From assembly GCA_964352785.1 (NCBI GenBank), contig CAYGTI010000001.1, positions 282,490-346,489 on the forward strand: DNA of 64,000 bases, given 5' to 3'. This document shows, piece after piece, positions 9,105-17,709 of this stretch. Both the position numbers and the translations under genes were made by a program. Below the pieces are notes generated by a model. The model was given only the letters and a program-made list of their open reading frames with translations, made no database searches and had not been told where the DNA came from. Numbering within the stretch: the stretch's first letter is position 1; each line of letters starts with the position of its first letter. This stretch comes from JACOMS01 sp964352785 (GTDB lineage: Bacteria; Pseudomonadota; Alphaproteobacteria; Caulobacterales; Maricaulaceae).

Positions 9105-9416
9105 CTAAAAATCCTTGAAATTAAAAAACTGAATATGGAGCGGGACACTTCGGACATAACCATTGCCCCACACTATAATGCATTGACTCTCACTAGCCCT
9201 TACGTCCATCATACCATCTAATACAGGCGCAACGTCAGCCCCAATTGCGCTCGGCGTTTCAGTCTGCGGAATCAAATTTCCCGATACATCTGAGAAAATT
9301 GTCATCTCGGCGGCCGTGATAAGCTGATCATCTTGACTTGCAATAAGGACATTTACTTGACGGCCCTAACATCCTGAAAGCAGAAGAATGCCAATTGTAA
9401 CAATGCTAATTCCCAT
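9105..9416 (-). pseudogene. Gluconate 2-dehydrogenase subunit 3-like lipoprotein, inactivated
   Basis: On the minus strand an ATG at 9416 begins the lipoprotein signal MGISIVTIGILLLSGC, immediately followed by an in-frame TAG. The same frame then reads LITAAEMTIFSDVSGNLIPQ and TETPSAIGADVAPVLDGMMD, which matches the family and resembles the intact copy at 60223-60780 (IIPRTETPGALDVGVPAMMDG). After MMD the reading deteriorates and ends early at 9105. A premature stop plus a truncated end mark a decayed gene. Its former partner, a GMC oxidoreductase, is not next to it. Confidence 0.72.
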
Positions 9417-9520
9417 AAATATTCATCGGTTAATCATTTGCCGCATTGTTACCTCAAGCTAATTAGTGGCTCGCTTCGCGCACGGGTATATAATAGTTGT
9501 ATATCTAAGAAATAATGTTA

Positions 9521-9532
9521 ATTGTCAACAAT
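9521..9532 (+). promoter_or_regulatory. Regulon operator 3 (ATTGTCAACAAT)
   Basis: ATTGTCAACAAT sits 31 bases before the TRAP binding-protein start at 9563 and between divergent units (pseudogene/PQQ dehydrogenase leftward, TRAP rightward). It is flanked by TTA on the left and ATTAA on the right. Confidence 0.7.
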
Positions 9533-9562
9533 ATTAATCTTTTGTAGAAAGTAAGGGACCGA

Positions 9563-10576
9563 TTGATGAAAGGCATATTTAGATACAATACATCCTTCAT
9601 CCTCATATCCGCATTTGTAGTCTGCACCGTCATAGTGCTGACACTACGGTCTGATAACGTCAAAGTTTTACGCTGGGCCCATGTCTATGAAACGAGCTCG
9701 CCTTATCACGCGGAAGCTTTGAAAGCCGCTGAAGAGTTTTCCAAGCGTACAGACGGCAGATATCGAGTTAGAGTATACTCTGCTTCTTCACTCGGCAATG
9801 AAGTTAGCATTAATGAAGGCCTACAATTAGGTGCAATTGATTTAATTTATACAGGCGCTTCACTTGCCGGCCAATATTATCCTCCCTTGAGTCTGTCTGA
9901 TTATCCTTACGCCATCAAAGATTTGGAACATTGGAAAGCTTATCGTGAGAGCGACCTATTTAGTGATTTGAGCCAAGGCTATTTTGAGGCCACGGGGAAC
10001 GAAATAATGAATTTGGTTTACTACGGCTTTAGGCATGTCACGTCTAATAAACCAATACGCACACCTGCAGACATGAAAAATCTTAAAATTAGAGTCCCCC
10101 AGGCTCAACCCTTTATGATGATGCCTGAAGAAACAGGGGCTAATCCAACTCCCATGCCGTTCCAAGAAGTATACTTAGGCCTACAACAAGGCGTCGTAGA
10201 AGCTGGCGAAAACCCTCTAACAACCATATATTACAAACGGTTTTATGAGGTGCAATCCCATATAAGTTTGACAGGTCACATCGCCAATTCACTTGTAATA
10301 ATCGGCAATGGCGAAATGCTAGAATCGATGGCGCCGACAGATCGCAATACATTACAGGACGTCATCAACTCAACTTCCGAAAGAGCAATAGAGACAATTA
10401 TAAAACAAGAAACTGAGTTCGAAGATTGGTATAGACAGAACGGCATTACAGTCATCACGCCTGATCGGCAGGCCTTCATTGATATTGTGCAACCTGCCCT
10501 CATTCAACCTGGATTGCCTTTTACACCCGAGCATTTTGCAAGACTGCAAAGCCTTGCCCCAGAGGGAACCAAATGA
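9563..10576 (+). CDS. TRAP transporter substrate-binding protein, DctP family
   Basis: The 337-residue protein has an N-terminal hydrophobic segment (residues 11-28) that should export or anchor it, then a DctP fold: LRWAHVYETSSPYHAEALKAA, the INEGLQLGAIDLIY strand, and the ligand-arginine region NLKIRVPQAQPF near residue 175 followed by PTPMPFQEVYLGLQQGVVE. It captures an organic acid in the periplasm and gives it to the DctQM permease. The divergent PQQ dehydrogenase suggests the ligand may be an aldonate made outside the cytoplasm, which is inference. The permease genes overlap downstream. Confidence 0.9.
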   Translation: MMKGIFRYNTSFILISAFVVCTVIVLTLRSDNVKVLRWAHVYETSSPYHAEALKAAEEFSKRTDGRYRVRVYSASSLGNEVSINEGLQLGAIDLIYTGASLAGQYYPPLSLSDYPYAIKDLEHWKAYRESDLFSDLSQGYFEATGNEIMNLVYYGFRHVTSNKPIRTPADMKNLKIRVPQAQPFMMMPEETGANPTPMPFQEVYLGLQQGVVEAGENPLTTIYYKRFYEVQSHISLTGHIANSLVIIGNGEMLESMAPTDRNTLQDVINSTSERAIETIIKQETEFEDWYRQNGITVITPDRQAFIDIVQPALIQPGLPFTPEHFARLQSLAPEGTK

Positions 10577-11103
10577 AACATCCAGTCGATAAAAACCCAC
10601 CTAAATTAAAGTGGCTATCGAAAAGTGTCGAACGGCTTGCCATCATTCAATTTTCTGCATTGATGATAGTGATATTTCTTCAATTTTGTACACGTTATCT
10701 CCTGAATGACAGCCTAGCTTGGACCGAAGAAATAGCGCGATACTTGCTCGTATCTCTTGTTTTTTCCGGAAGCCTTCTCTTGGCTCAGCATGGAGAACAT
10801 ATTTTTCTGGAGGTTACATACCGCCTTACGCCGCGCGTCAATACAAAGCCTTTGGTAATTTTTTCAGTTGGAATTAGCTGTATCTACTATTTCACCCTCG
10901 CCGTATTCGGTCTTGTTTTGGCAGAAAACACGGAACAATCTCTCATATCATTTCCGTTCCCGAAATCCATTATTTATACTTTTATTGCGATAACTCTAGG
11001 ATTGTCCGGCATAGTTTCCGCCCTTAGACTCCGAACACTTTTTGCTAAAACAAGTGATAAAATCTACCAGGATATTGAAAATAGCACTGAGCAACTGGGG
11101 TAA
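10573..11103 (+). CDS. TRAP transporter small permease, DctQ family
   Basis: This 176-residue membrane protein has four predicted helices (about residues 22-42, 55-75, 94-120, 135-155) and the DctQ marker FCTRYLLNDSLAWTEEIARYL. It forms the small membrane subunit of a tripartite TRAP carrier. The start overlaps the DctP stop by four bases, and the stop lies four bases before the DctM start. Confidence 0.88.
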   Translation: MKHPVDKNPPKLKWLSKSVERLAIIQFSALMIVIFLQFCTRYLLNDSLAWTEEIARYLLVSLVFSGSLLLAQHGEHIFLEVTYRLTPRVNTKPLVIFSVGISCIYYFTLAVFGLVLAENTEQSLISFPFPKSIIYTFIAITLGLSGIVSALRLRTLFAKTSDKIYQDIENSTEQLG

Positions 11104-11107
11104 TAGG

Positions 11108-12388
11108 ATGGCTGAATTACTTCTACTATTTGCAATACTTTTCACGCTCATCGCGATGGGCGCGCCCATTCACGTCAGTCTTGGCGTAAGCGGGTTAATG
11201 TTTTTTATTGCTGACGGACTGCCATTAACTGCGGCAACTCAAACGGTTGTTAATGGAACGAATAGCTTTACACTTATAGCAATTCCATTTTTTATCTTCG
11301 CCGGCCATTTGATGAATGAGGCCAAAGTAACTGACCGAATATTTGCATTTGCTCGTGCCCTTGTAGGTTGGATGCCAGGAGGCTTAGGTCATGTAAACAT
11401 TGGCTCGAGTGTGATCTTTGCCGGCATGTCAGGTGCTGCTGTTGCCGATGCGGGCGGCCTTGGCGCAATAGAGATAAAAGCCATGCAGGATGCGGGTTAT
11501 GACAAACCATTTGCGGTAGGCCTAACCGCTGCTTCATCAACGATTGGCCCGATCATTCCTCCGTCACTCGCCCTTATTGTTTATGGCGTAATGGCCGAAG
11601 TTTCAATTGGCGAGTTATTTGCGGCGGGCTTAATTCCAGGCCTAATCATGGCGATTTCTCTTATGTTGATGGTCATATGGTTTGCTATTCGCCGAGATTA
11701 CCCACGCGACAAGTCTTTTAGTGCGAGCCAAGCTATAAAAGGAGCTCGTGAAGCTATTCTTCCACTACTGACCCCCGTCATAATTATTGGCGGCATTGTT
11801 TCAGGCGCTTTTACGCCTACTGAGTCAGCTGTAGCGGCCGTTTTTTACACGCTTTTCATTGGGGTTGTTATTTACAAGACCCTGTCGCTCTCATCAATTT
11901 ACAGCGCAGCCTTAGAGACGATTAAGACGACAGCCGCCGTTTTAATGATCGTCGCATCAGCAGCACTCTTCGCTTGGGTCTTAACGGCAAATCAAGCCGC
12001 CTCACTCCTTACGGATTATCTTATTCCCGTTTCTGAAAGCCCAACACTCGTACTCTTCGTGATGATGGGAATTGTATTTATTTTTGGCTTTTTCATGGAA
12101 ACCATTGCTGCAATAACGATACTGGTTCCCTTGTTTTTGCCCACAGCTCTAGTTGCAGGAATCGATCCCGTTCACTTAGGTATTGTTTTGGTTTTAAACT
12201 TGATGATTGGCCTGTTAACCCCGCCCGTAGGTATGGTGCTGTATGTGCTTGCGAAAGTGTCTAAAACTAGCTTCTCAGATTGCGTTAAGGCCGTGTTGCC
12301 GTTTTTGACACCCTTGTTTATCGTTCTTATTTTATTGATAATCTTTCCACAAATCTCACTTTGGTTACCCCAAAAACTCTACCCTTAA
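11108..12388 (+). CDS. TRAP transporter large permease, DctM family
   Basis: The 426-residue protein has about twelve membrane segments with DctM signatures: GAPIHVSLGVSG, PFFIFAGHLMNEA, SGAAVADAGGLGAIEIKAM and STIGPIIPPSLALIVYGV. It is the ion-coupled large subunit of the TRAP system. I chose the ATG at 11108, four bases after the DctQ stop with AATAGG upstream; a longer frame from 11042 would overlap DctQ without a ribosome site. The operon ends here; a weak inverted repeat follows at 12405-12420. Confidence 0.9.
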   Translation: MAELLLLFAILFTLIAMGAPIHVSLGVSGLMFFIADGLPLTAATQTVVNGTNSFTLIAIPFFIFAGHLMNEAKVTDRIFAFARALVGWMPGGLGHVNIGSSVIFAGMSGAAVADAGGLGAIEIKAMQDAGYDKPFAVGLTAASSTIGPIIPPSLALIVYGVMAEVSIGELFAAGLIPGLIMAISLMLMVIWFAIRRDYPRDKSFSASQAIKGAREAILPLLTPVIIIGGIVSGAFTPTESAVAAVFYTLFIGVVIYKTLSLSSIYSAALETIKTTAAVLMIVASAALFAWVLTANQAASLLTDYLIPVSESPTLVLFVMMGIVFIFGFFMETIAAITILVPLFLPTALVAGIDPVHLGIVLVLNLMIGLLTPPVGMVLYVLAKVSKTSFSDCVKAVLPFLTPLFIVLILLIIFPQISLWLPQKLYP

Positions 12389-12434
12389 GCCGTCCAGCCG
12401 AAATTTACATTTCGAAATTTATATGATACGACAG

Positions 12435-12446
12435 CTTGTCAACAAT
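12435..12446 (+). promoter_or_regulatory. Regulon operator 4 (CTTGTCAACAAT)
   Basis: CTTGTCAACAAT followed by TAACA differs from the consensus by one outer base. It lies 21 bases before the GTG start of the DUF1592 gene at 12467, so binding would also interfere with transcription of that unit. Confidence 0.62.
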
Positions 12447-12466
12447 TAACAAATGGCGAAAAGAAG

Positions 12467-15400
12467 GTGAACATTTCAATTAAATTACCTTGGCTCCTTG
12501 CAAGCCTCGGGATTCTGCTCGTAGTTGGCGTAGCATTTTTTACACCACTCAACGGCATAGAAGGGGCTGGATTTGATCGTTTCTTAGGACGTTTTCATCC
12601 TCTTATTTTACATTTCCCTGTTGCCTGCCTATCACTTATCGCTTTGTTAGAAATCTCTCGGCTTTCCTCCAAATTCAAAAATTTAAAACAATTCATAGGC
12701 CCCATGCTTATCCTTGCCGCTCTCTCTGCCTGCGTAACCGTCTTCTTTGGATTGCTTTTGGGATCAAATGAGGGGCACTCAGGCGTCCTCATAGACCGTC
12801 ATAGGAGCAGAGGTATAAGCGTCGCCATATTATCATGTCTTGCCGCAGCACTATATTACACAGCCACCAAGTCTAAATCACGCATGATGTGGACAAGCTA
12901 TTTTTCGACCTTTGTAGCCGCAATCGTCATGATGGGCCTGACCGCGCATGTCGGAGGGTCTCTCGTTCATGGCCCAACATATTTAGCGGACCATGCCCCG
13001 TCATTCTTAAAGCCAATTCTGACAACGCACACTGATACTAAATCACAAGAAAAAGATGCCCACATTACTGAAAATGTAGACGAGAACTCTACTTTATCAG
13101 AATCTCTTCTAGCCAGGTTTGACGGTGAAGTCGGAAACTTCTTTAACGGATATTGCTCTCGATGTCATGGCGACAGCAAACAAGAAGCCAATGTCAGATT
13201 AGATATATTCGACGAAACATTTCAATCACACTTAGCTCAACATAATTGGGAACGTGTCATGGGTGTTTTGGGGGCTCACCGTATGCCGCCCAAAAGTGCG
13301 AAACAGCCTTCGGACAAACAGCGCGCCGCGGCTATGAATTGGATATACGAAGCCTTAGAGGAATATGCTTTCTCTAGACGTGCCAATCAAGCAAACGCTC
13401 CATTACGTCGAATCAATCGCCGGGAGATCAACCACAGTTACCAAGACTTGTTTAATGTCGATGTAGACTTCGTGACCCGATTACCCACTGATGCGAAGTC
13501 TGAAAAAGGCTACGATACAGACGCGAATTTACTGTTACTCTCCATGTCAGACTTACGGCTCTACCAAGATATCGCGCGAGACGCCGTAGAGACCTATGTG
13601 CATTTTGGAGAACGCAAAGACACTGTTGATGAGTATTTTGTCGAAATGGAAGATGTATATCATTTCGGCCGTCAAGCGGGTCAAACCCAATCCTATGAGC
13701 GCGCAGCACAGCCTCTTTCGGTCGCAAGGTTAGAATCCATAAAACGAAATCGTGTGGGCAAAACGCCTACTTATAGACTCCGTCAGTACGGCCCGCTCCC
13801 GCACGGCGTTATACCGAATGGCGTTGTTGAAGGTGTCGGCGAAGGTCGCGGCTTTGAGCGTCTGCATGAACAGTTCATGTTGCTACGTACCGATCAAACT
13901 ACTGGAAAAGTTATAGTGCGCGTCCATGCGGCAATGACACCAGGCAAAAATGGCGATATGAGCGTGCCGCGCCTACGCCTTGAAGCAGGATGGCGCAATC
14001 TTCAAAGCCTGCGAGTTAAAGTCATTGGAGAGCAAGACGTCACGGCTTCAAAAGACAACCCGCAAACCATCGATTTCACATTCCAGCTTGAAGAAATTAT
14101 CGCACCTGAAACTGCACGTTGGAATGACACAGGCGATGACCGTTACATCTTGCTCGTACTGTCAAATTATGCTCGCCATGAGAATGGTAACTTAGCGGGT
14201 TCAATTTATGGCCAGATAGATATGAAGCATCCGGAGTCTGCCACTGAAGCAACGCCCTATTTAGAACAAGCAGCAACTGCTGCAGAGCAACAAAAAAAAG
14301 GATACGCCCTTTGGGAAAAAGGAGGCGTGCCTTATCTGTATCTTGATGCTCTAGAGGCCTCAATCACACCCGCGCAAACTGACCCGAATGCACCCTGGAT
14401 ACTGTCTCGACCCAAGAGCCCCACAAAGACCTCCGGCATGAGTGAGGCAGAGGTTAAATCCGCAATAGAGCCTGAGCTAGTCAATCTCCGAGATGTGCTG
14501 AATGACTTTCTACCCAAAGTTTTTCGCAGAACCGTTAGCGCGCAAGATATCAAACCTTTCGAAACGCTTTTCACATCCATGCGGCTAGGCGGAGATAGTT
14601 ATGAGAATAGCGTCAAGGAAGTTTTGGCATCGGCGCTCATCTCGCCATCATTTCTTTATATTGGCTACCCTGCCCCGCAGATGTCAACTGACGACATCAC
14701 AAACACCGCTGTCTCTAAAAATAATTACCTCGCTTCACGCCTATCTTATTTCCTATGGTCATCGCTGCCCGATGCGGAGCTTAGAGACATCTCGGCGCGC
14801 GGAGAATTGACGGACCCCGCAATCCTATCGGCGCAGATTGACCGGATGCTCGAAGACCCTCGCTCCACACGTCTCACCCGAACATTTGCACGTCAGTGGA
14901 CACAGGTGGATAAGGTGTCCAATACCTCTGTCTCTGAAGAGCTCTACCCAGATTACGGACCGCAATTCTCCGACTTAATAAAAGAAGAAACGCTCGCGAC
15001 CTTTGAGGACAACTTCCAAAATAGACGTGATGCCCGCGAACTTTTCTCCTCCGGCCACATGATGCTCAATGACCAACTCGCCCGCCATTATGGTGTTAAG
15101 GGCGTAAAGGGCGGCGACATACGGCGTGTGGCGACAGAAAATTCTGGACAACGCGCAGGACTACTGACACACGCCAGCATTTTGACGATGAATTCCAACG
15201 GCCAAGACTCCCATCCAATTAAACGTGGCGTTTGGCTGCTAGAACGGGTATTAAATGACCCACCCCCGCCTCCACCGCCCTCTGTGCCAGACCTCGACAC
15301 GAACAACCCGCTGCTCGCTGATTTAACGCTCAAACAACAAATCGAACATCACCGCAGCCTGAGTGCATGCTCTGGCTGTCATGAGAAAATCGACCCTTGG

Positions 15401-15799
15401 GGCGTAGTATTTGAAAACTTCGACGCCACAGGCCGCTGGAGAGATACCGTTGATGTAAAGGGTAAGCCTGTCACCATAGATGCTAGTTCAGTATTAGCGG
15501 ATGGCACAGCACTCGAAGATGTAATCACCCTCGGTGATTATTTACGAACTGAGAAAGAAGGAAAGCTGATGCAAGCCTTGGTCCATCATTACATGATGTA
15601 CGCCCTTGGCCGAGAGCTCGACGTACTTGACGAAGCAGAAGCAGAAGCTATTTATACTAGCTTTAGAGCTTCAGGATACAAGCTAGCCGCTCTAACGAAA
15701 TTCATCATTCAAAGTGATGCTTTTACGAATAGACAGCATAGCACTCAGAGTCAGATACGGAAAAAAACGCAATACAAGTCAAAAAAAGATAAAGGATAG
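12467..15799 (+). CDS. DUF1592-type planctomycete-like diheme cytochrome protein
   Basis: This 1110-residue protein starts with a membrane region of about five helices (residues 7-170) resembling DUF2231. A PSCyt1-like cytochrome domain follows with CSRCH near residue 229 and LGAHRMPP. Next come DUF1587 (LRRINRREINHSYQDLF), DUF1595/DUF1592 (VFRRTVSAQDI, ASRLSYFLWSSLPDAEL), DUF1588 (GLLTHASILTMNSNGQDSHP, then a proline run) and DUF1585. A second heme motif CSGCH is near residue 966. The order matches proteins abundant in Planctomycetes and Verrucomicrobia, whose reaction is unknown; an electron-transfer or oxidative role is likely. Translation appears to start at GTG 12467. Its partner DUF1552 gene follows five bases later. 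Confidence 0.85.
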   Translation: MNISIKLPWLLASLGILLVVGVAFFTPLNGIEGAGFDRFLGRFHPLILHFPVACLSLIALLEISRLSSKFKNLKQFIGPMLILAALSACVTVFFGLLLGSNEGHSGVLIDRHRSRGISVAILSCLAAALYYTATKSKSRMMWTSYFSTFVAAIVMMGLTAHVGGSLVHGPTYLADHAPSFLKPILTTHTDTKSQEKDAHITENVDENSTLSESLLARFDGEVGNFFNGYCSRCHGDSKQEANVRLDIFDETFQSHLAQHNWERVMGVLGAHRMPPKSAKQPSDKQRAAAMNWIYEALEEYAFSRRANQANAPLRRINRREINHSYQDLFNVDVDFVTRLPTDAKSEKGYDTDANLLLLSMSDLRLYQDIARDAVETYVHFGERKDTVDEYFVEMEDVYHFGRQAGQTQSYERAAQPLSVARLESIKRNRVGKTPTYRLRQYGPLPHGVIPNGVVEGVGEGRGFERLHEQFMLLRTDQTTGKVIVRVHAAMTPGKNGDMSVPRLRLEAGWRNLQSLRVKVIGEQDVTASKDNPQTIDFTFQLEEIIAPETARWNDTGDDRYILLVLSNYARHENGNLAGSIYGQIDMKHPESATEATPYLEQAATAAEQQKKGYALWEKGGVPYLYLDALEASITPAQTDPNAPWILSRPKSPTKTSGMSEAEVKSAIEPELVNLRDVLNDFLPKVFRRTVSAQDIKPFETLFTSMRLGGDSYENSVKEVLASALISPSFLYIGYPAPQMSTDDITNTAVSKNNYLASRLSYFLWSSLPDAELRDISARGELTDPAILSAQIDRMLEDPRSTRLTRTFARQWTQVDKVSNTSVSEELYPDYGPQFSDLIKEETLATFEDNFQNRRDARELFSSGHMMLNDQLARHYGVKGVKGGDIRRVATENSGQRAGLLTHASILTMNSNGQDSHPIKRGVWLLERVLNDPPPPPPPSVPDLDTNNPLLADLTLKQQIEHHRSLSACSGCHEKIDPWGVVFENFDATGRWRDTVDVKGKPVTIDASSVLADGTALEDVITLGDYLRTEKEGKLMQALVHHYMMYALGRELDVLDEAEAEAIYTSFRASGYKLAALTKFIIQSDAFTNRQHSTQSQIRKKTQYKSKKDKG

Positions 15800-15803
15800 A
15801 GTT

Positions 15804-17165
15804 ATGGTAAACTGTCACCCTTTCATCGATCGTCGCAACATTTTACGTTCAGCAGGCGCGTCCATACTTTTGCCAAGTTTAGCATCTCTGAAACCGTTAC
15901 TCGCAAACGCAACGCCAGCCCAAGCTGGAAATGCGGTCACTCCCAAACGCTTGTGCTTTGTGTTTTTCGGACTTGGGGTCTCTCTTCCACCCGCAGATCA
16001 TGTCGACCACGAAGACTGGCATTGGTTCCCACATGACCTTGGCTCAGATTACAAATTCACAAAATCAATTGCAGCGCTTGAACCTTACCGTAAAAAAATT
16101 AGCTTTCTCTCAGGCCTTTCTCATCCCCGGACTCGTACCATGTATTCCCATTCCACGGGCGGCTATTTCTTAAGCGGCGCTGACCCGGAAGCTCCTGGCG
16201 GCAATTCAATTTCAGCCGACCAACTTTACGCTCAACATGTCGGCGTACATACACGTTACCCTTATATTACAATGGCCTCAGAAGGCGGCATCGGAGACTT
16301 CCGTCGGCCCAATACATTGTCCTATACTAGCGCGGGCCAACCGATACCATCTATAGGCACGCCTCGCGCAGTATTCGAAGAAATGTTTGGCGCGCAAAAA
16401 GGTAGTAAAGCTGATATAGAGCGCGCCTTTCGCCGCGACAAATCAATCCTAGATACCGTGGCTCCACAGCTTGGGAGTATACAAAGCAAAGTCTCAGCAG
16501 ATGACCGCAAACGTTTGGATCAATATCTAACGGCGATACGACAATTGGAAACACGGCTTGATCGTGCAGAAGCATGGCTTGATGTGCCAAAGCCTGATGT
16601 CGACGCCAATAAATTTGAGCTAGACGTTGACCCCATCCAAGATGGCCCCGCCGCCTTCATCGACTCCATGTATCAACTCATTCACACGGCATTTCTCACC
16701 GATAGCACACGCATGATTACCTACATGAAAGTCAAAGAGTCGCCAGGTGATTTGGCTGCGCGTTTCCCTGAAGCCTTGGGCCTCCCGCACCATCATTCGC
16801 TTTCACATGATTTCAACAAAGAAGGCGGCTACCAACGCTGGGGACAATATGATGCGTTTTTGTCAGAACGTTTTGCAGGCTTCTTACAGATGATGGATGA
16901 GACGGATGACCCGCATGCTGAAGGTTCATTACTCGACAACACAGTTATCCTTTACGGTTCTGGAACGAGTGATGTTCATAACACTCGCAACTTTCCGCTT
17001 GTTCTTGCCGGGGGCCAAAATTTTGGCTTCAAACATGGTAGCCATTTACGTTTTGAAGAGAGCGTACCTATGACGAATCTCTTGCTTACAATCATGCAGC
17101 AACTCGGCATGGAAACCGGTCAGTTCTCTGATAGCACGGGTTCGATTTCAGAAGGTTTAACTTAG
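15804..17165 (+). CDS. DUF1552 family protein with Tat-like signal
   Basis: The 453-residue protein begins with DRRNILRSAGASILLPSLAS, a twin-arginine-like export signal ending near LLANA. The body shows the DUF1552 pattern: LSGLSHPR, HSTGGYFLSGA, SADQLYAQHVG, and C-terminal VILYGSGTSDVHNTRNFPLVLAGG. These proteins belong to the alkaline-phosphatase/sulfatase-like fold group by distant resemblance and are nearly always paired with DUF1592 cytochromes, as here. The function is unknown. The ATG at 15804 has AAAGGA upstream and lies just past the DUF1592 stop, so both share the operator at 12435. Confidence 0.85.
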   Translation: MVNCHPFIDRRNILRSAGASILLPSLASLKPLLANATPAQAGNAVTPKRLCFVFFGLGVSLPPADHVDHEDWHWFPHDLGSDYKFTKSIAALEPYRKKISFLSGLSHPRTRTMYSHSTGGYFLSGADPEAPGGNSISADQLYAQHVGVHTRYPYITMASEGGIGDFRRPNTLSYTSAGQPIPSIGTPRAVFEEMFGAQKGSKADIERAFRRDKSILDTVAPQLGSIQSKVSADDRKRLDQYLTAIRQLETRLDRAEAWLDVPKPDVDANKFELDVDPIQDGPAAFIDSMYQLIHTAFLTDSTRMITYMKVKESPGDLAARFPEALGLPHHHSLSHDFNKEGGYQRWGQYDAFLSERFAGFLQMMDETDDPHAEGSLLDNTVILYGSGTSDVHNTRNFPLVLAGGQNFGFKHGSHLRFEESVPMTNLLLTIMQQLGMETGQFSDSTGSISEGLT

Positions 17166-17185
17166 CGCGTCACTACTTTTAGCAT

Positions 17186-17587
17186 CTATCTCGAAATATC
17201 TACACCAAACCATTCCAAATCTTCACCTCGGTTGACCCATCCATGGTAAGACTTAGGCGGAAATAAAATGAGGTCTCCCGGTTTATAAGCTATCCGGCTT
17301 GTTTCAGTCCCATCCTCGTGGTGCAAAGTTAAGTCTCCACGCCCCGCCAGCACATAAAACGCGTAATGTGTGTCTGCCGCATGAGACGGAACAGTTCCAT
17401 TCGCAGGAACATGCCCTCGTGCAAAACTAACATTACTATCTTCGAAGCGGCCGATTTCGGTATACTTCATTTGCATACCGTCAACTTGCTCTAAAGCGCT
17501 GGCGTCATTTGACTGCGCTTCAAACCTACCTTCACCGCTTGGACGGAGCGTAATGACACTCGGCAACTTCTTAGTTTTCTCTGACAT
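17186..17587 (-). CDS. Small cupin-domain protein
   Basis: The 133-residue soluble protein has one cupin barrel. Motif 1 appears as PSHAADTHYAFYVLAGRGDL and motif 2 as YKPGDLILFPPKSYHGWVN, keeping histidines suited to a metal. It might be a sugar-acid isomerase, a dioxygenase or a sensor; I cannot choose. The start (GGAG eight bases upstream) faces the broken hydrolase across a shared operator at 17622, which places it in the regulon. Confidence 0.75.
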   Translation of the reverse strand: MSEKTKKLPSVITLRPSGEGRFEAQSNDASALEQVDGMQMKYTEIGRFEDSNVSFARGHVPANGTVPSHAADTHYAFYVLAGRGDLTLHHEDGTETSRIAYKPGDLILFPPKSYHGWVNRGEDLEWFGVDISR

Positions 17588-17621
17588 CTATTTTCTCCAA
17601 GAAAACTCAAAAAAGATATAT

Positions 17622-17633
17622 ATTGTAGACAAT
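17622..17633. promoter_or_regulatory. Regulon operator 5 (ATTGTAGACAAT)
   Basis: ATTGTAGACAAT, followed by TTACAAT, lies between the divergent cupin gene (start 17587) and the hydrolase pseudogene (start about 17710). It could control both directions. Confidence 0.68.
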
Positions 17634-17709
17634 TTACAATCATGCATGTTATACATTCTTTTGAAAATAGCTAGAGCGTTCACGATAAGAAAGATGGCAG
17701 AATTACAAG

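Noticed and set aside
15258..15290. Run of proline codons that looks like a simple repeat
   Set aside because: It is the usual proline-rich stretch before PDLD in the DUF1588 region of this family, not a separate repeat.
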